From: Amoeboaphelidium protococcarum
Lineage: Eukaryota > Aphelidiomycota > Aphelidea
NCBI GenBank assembly: GCA_023515745.1
Contig: JALECJ010000257.1
Span: 1,118,687 to 1,182,686 of the forward strand
Direction: 5' to 3'
Length of the DNA: 64,000 bases
Below the pieces are notes generated by a model. It saw only the letters and a list, made by a program, of their open reading frames with translations, ran no database searches and had not been told where the DNA came from. Made by a program: the position numbers and the translations under genes. Shown piece by piece: positions 60,701-64,000 of this stretch (positions are counted from its first letter, which is position 1; each line of letters starts with the position of its first letter).

Positions 60701-63700
60701 TCGTATGTCCGCAATAAAGTCCTCGCTATCGTGTCTGAGCTGAGACATCGCGGCGGTAGCAAGACTTTGCATCATGCTAAGAATTTGGATTAGCTTAATC
60801 CCGCGTTTGATGAAGCTTAAGTGAGAGTGTAGACGGACCAAGGAAGTGAAAGGAGAGAAGCCGTGTCCCGCTTTAATGAAGCCCATCCTTTGTATGACGC
60901 TAGCTACTTCTTGTTTACGCCTGATCATTGGTTTAGACGGTTATGTATATTCTTAGTTGGCAAGAATGGTACCAGTCGTCGCAAGATGTCAATTGCCATT
61001 GAGAACATATTCATCATTCTATCTTGTCTTGCCCTGACATTCGATTCCCCTGCCAGTAGAAGAAGATCATTGGAGTCTTTTTTGGTCAGTTACGCCACAA
61101 GCTAGAACACGACAGTGAGCTAAATTGATCTGATCAACCCAGTTCCTGAAGTTCGAATGCTCATCGAGTCCAAGGAGTTTTATCGCGAGTGGGTTTATCT
61201 TAGCAATGATGTATTTGCAGTGATTTTTGCTCTGTTCTTTTTATTCAGAAGCGTCGCTGATGGTCTACTGATATCTCCTTAGCCTTTTCTTCTCAATGGA
61301 TGGAGCTGGATTGATGTTATTACGTTGTTCACCTCTTGGTACAGCATTCTGACTCCCGTGTCATCGAATGTAGGCTTTCCTCGTATAGTGCGTGCCCTTC
61401 GTGGTCTGAAAGCTTTTCGCATCATTCCCTAATTTGACGGAATGAAACGCATATTTGAGACTGTGTGCTCTAGTTTTTTGAATATCATGGAGGCTATCCT
61501 GCTATTCCTATTCTTCTTAGTGCCTTATGCTAGCTATGGAAATGTTCTCTTTGCCGGACTTATGAACAGCTGCAATGATCACTCGATGTTGACCGCCAAT
61601 GAGTGTACTGGGATTTATCTCGATCAAAGTCTTGGCTATTACATTCCCCGTTAATGGGCGGCTCAGCAGATTACGACAACTTTTGATGACTTTTGGTCTT
61701 CGCTTCTCAGTCTGTTTGAAATGGTGTTGGAAGAAGGTTGGATGTTGAAGTTTTATGCCGGTATATCCAACAATGGTGTTGTTGGTGGAGAATCAAAGTG
61801 GCCTCCATTGTCTCCTTGGAATGCGTTCTATTTTCTGATTTGGATGATATTTGGATATGTCATTATGCGTAATCTCTTTGTCGGTGTCATTATGCAGGCT
61901 TTTATGACTAGAGATGGAACGGCTTTATTGACGGTACGATCGCATTCGTTTATGTTGATTATCAACGATTTATTATACTATCATGTAGAATCAGTAAAGG
62001 AACTGGGTCGAAGTTTAGAAATCTATGAAATTGTTGAGACCATCTAGGAAAAGAGAACTTGTAAGCAATTCAAAGTGGCGCGGTATTTGCTTTAATCTGG
62101 TGAAAGATAAAAATGGTCCATTGTCAAAGCTCGTCTTTTGGACTACGATTGTGACTACCATTGTGATGATGTCCAATTTTTAGCAGTATGTCACGTTGGC
62201 TAACGGCGATCTATCTCCTGATTATTCTCTTGTTGCATATGATGGATTCTAGCGTTACTTTTATGGATGTGTATCTATTGTATACATGTTTGATTTTGTA
62301 GTAAAAAGATATGGGCTTGGTTTTAAAAAGGTAATGTTATTTAGCGTTAGAATAAGTTTATATAATTATTAATAATGTAGTGGCGTTAAAATCCATGGCA
62401 CTGGTATGATCTTTTCGTTGCGCAAGGATTGTTTAATATTTCTGTTCTTCGGATGGCTAAGGTTGATCTAGTGTTATAGTAGACTGAAGCCTTTGTGTAA
62501 ATTCAGAATGCTTTTCTGGATATGACCTTTGTCAAGCTAATACCTCTTGTGCCTGTCCTCAAGACCTTTGACAAGACTATAACTGCTAGTGCTAAACAAA
62601 TTTCCAATGTACTTGGTGTTCTTCTTGTTACGCTCACGGCATATACTTTGATTTGCATGGAGCTGTTTGGTCTAACCCGTCACGGTACCACTACTGACTC
62701 ACATGCCAACTTTAGGCAGTTTGGTGTTGGAATGTTGACACTGTTTAGAATGACTACCGGAGAGGTGTGGAACGGTATAGTGAAAGATATGCGCGTTGAG
62801 TATCCAGAATGTGAGGCTAATCCTTTCACATATCTGTTGAGTGATTGTGGTGGTAATTCTTATGCTCTGTTGATTTTCATCTCCTTTGAGATTGTCATGA
62901 CTTTAATATTCACTGGTCTATTCGTGGTGACCGTGGTGGATAGTTTTGACGCGGCCTAGGAAGAGGGCTCAGAGGTGACCGTGCTAACTGCTGAAGATTT
63001 GGCTCTATTTAAGTAAAATTGGGCCGAATTTGATCCAAAAGGGAAAGGGTTTATTAGAGTCGATTAGATTCCTCGTTTCCTAAGTAAGTTGTAAGGAAGA
63101 TTGCGCGTTGAGGTTTATAGCAAAGAATTCTAGGTGCATTAGTTAATGGGCAGTTGTCGCTATGTTCCAGCTAAAAAGCAGGGTGATACCAAATTTGGAT
63201 CTCAGACTTTGAAAACTGCAATTGTCAAGTCTGAAAGTACTGAGAAGCCGAAGCTGCGATCCAGAATTCTTAGCGCGAACATTGTAAAATCTTTGACCAA
63301 GACAGCATCCGCTGGCGCTGACCAGGAGTTGAGCAAGACTGCTAGTGGTGGCGGGTTGAAGCGCATGAACACTGACAATGCAATTGTGGAATCGGCTAAT
63401 GATAAACCGAATCCATTGAAGCCCAAAATTTTGGTCTCTAGCATGATTGATGTGACTGCGGATGACGTTGGAGGATATGGATCTTTGTCTAGAGGTTAGA
63501 ACAAAGGTGACTCAGCTAACAAGTTGAGAAAGTCTACCATATTGAGCGTTTCATCGGACTAGTAGAAACAAAAGTCTGTGTATGATACAATGGTGAAAAA
63601 GATGGTCAATATTACTTTACTGAATCAAACTTTGAGTGGACTCAAGAACGAGCAAGTTAGAACTCGCCGCGCTAAGCTCAACTTTGTCTATCATGAGGCT

Positions 63701-64000
63701 TTATTGGCTGACGATGGAGTGAATGGAATTTCGTTTTAGAAAATGCTTCATATCCTCTCTATGTAATTGATTGACCCTGAGAAAGCGCTCAAAATTGAAG
63801 AGTTGTTCCAGAGGTAGCAAGAGATTGAAATGATTCACGAACAGGTGTGCAAAGAGAAGCTAAGATCCATATTTGTTGGAATTGCCATTCAAAGAAGGTA
63901 CGAGCGCATGAGAGACTAGCGCGACATGATGACATCTGGAGATCGTCCTGTGAGTGCTGGTGATATCCCCCCTGTGCCATCGATTGATCGCAGCAAGTTT
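57706..64000 (+). CDS. Four-domain voltage-gated calcium channel alpha subunit (partial, three introns)
   Basis: 2042 codons up to the window edge, where the gene is cut. Introns are 57773-57836, 61934-61988 and 62331-62380. A disordered 160-residue head precedes four ion-transport repeats. S4 segments with regular Arg are clear in I ('RTLSAMRPFRLLLLVSRG'), II and III ('IVRALRGLKAFRII'). IV has none, only Lys ('FVKLIPLVPVLKTF'). Pore-loop acids read Glu (TEQGW), Asp (VSDNW), Glu (LEEGW) and Glu (TTGEVW), a calcium-type filter. An EF-hand ('WAEFDPKGKGFIRVDQIPRF') follows repeat IV, and then a Ser/Lys-rich tail. It resembles Cch1/CaV. Exons join in phase without any TGA. Confidence 0.9.
57773..57836 (+). 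other. Intron 1 of the channel gene, 64 nt
   Basis: GTATCTTA...TATGTAG. It splits a GAT codon (phase 1). Reading through it would meet TGA. Confidence 0.8.
61934..61988 (+). other. Intron 2 of the channel gene, 55 nt
   Basis: GTACGATC...CATGTAG, phase 0. Splicing replaces an unrelated frame by the expected III-IV linker ('NQQRNWVEVQKSMKLLRPSR'). Confidence 0.85.
62331..62380 (+). other. Intron 3 of the channel gene, 50 nt
   Basis: GTAATGTT...AATGTAG, phase 0, AT-rich. Splicing gives 'GLGFKKWRQNPWHWYDLFV', the start of repeat IV S3. Confidence 0.85.

Overview
This window is dense nuclear DNA from a eukaryote that reads UAA and UAG as glutamine and uses UGA as its only stop. The first gene is clean only when in-frame TAG and TAA are read as sense, and every large reading frame in the window behaves the same way. 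All 30 intact or window-truncated genes end at TGA, or run off the window, in a consistent frame. Only three genes need introns, five in all, each 46-64 nt, AT-rich and GT...AG. By eye GC is about 40%, and there is roughly one gene per 2 kb, on both strands and not in operons.

The code alone would suggest a ciliate, a hexamitid or an ulvophyte alga, but the gene content looks opisthokont and fungal. It includes a Kre9/Knh1-like GPI-type protein, a hevein-type chitin-binding protein with three CBM18 modules, an Egh1/EGCrP2-like GH5 glycosidase, a Spp1/CFP1-like COMPASS subunit, an Itc1/ACF1-like DDT-WHIM protein, a Lam/ASTER-like GRAM-VASt protein, a Nvj2/TEX2-like SMP protein, an NDFIP/Bsd2 adaptor, a Ypq-like PQ-loop transporter, a PH-domain dynamin, an ADAM-type metalloprotease, a four-domain calcium channel and a Ty1/copia-like gag remnant. 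My best inference is an aphelid such as Amoeboaphelidium, a fungal relative reported to use this code. This is inference, not proof.

Layout. 0-12 kb: CFP1-like PHD protein, secreted Kre9-like protein, SH3 adaptor, NSUN-type RNA methyltransferase, then on the minus strand a single-pass receptor-like kinase, a mitochondrial J-protein and the DDT-WHIM protein. 11.6-14 kb: a gene-poor stretch with a decayed copia-like gag piece. 14-24 kb: NDFIP, RING E3, GRAM-VASt, S15-type hydrolase, a zinc-finger protein and an NmrA/SDR-like protein. 24-29 kb: acid lipase and GH5 glycosidase (minus). 29-41 kb: CDC45, an SLC25 carrier, a monoglyceride-lipase-like hydrolase, a giant WD40 protein and the SMP-domain protein, all plus strand. 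41-49 kb: ADAM-like protease, dynamin and NIPA magnesium transporter, all minus. 49-53 kb: CobW GTPase, PQ-loop protein and a PHD protein. 53-57.4 kb: two secreted F-box-like proteins of one unrecognised family flanking the chitin-binding protein. 57.7-64 kb: the calcium-channel gene, cut by the window end.

The genes are mostly housekeeping and not a pathway cluster. Loose themes are lipid handling (lipase, MGL, GH5, VASt, SMP), chromatin (CFP1, DDT-WHIM, PHD), membrane traffic and ubiquitin (dynamin, NDFIP, RING), and secreted or cell-wall proteins. I saw no tRNA, rRNA, CRISPR array or complete transposon.
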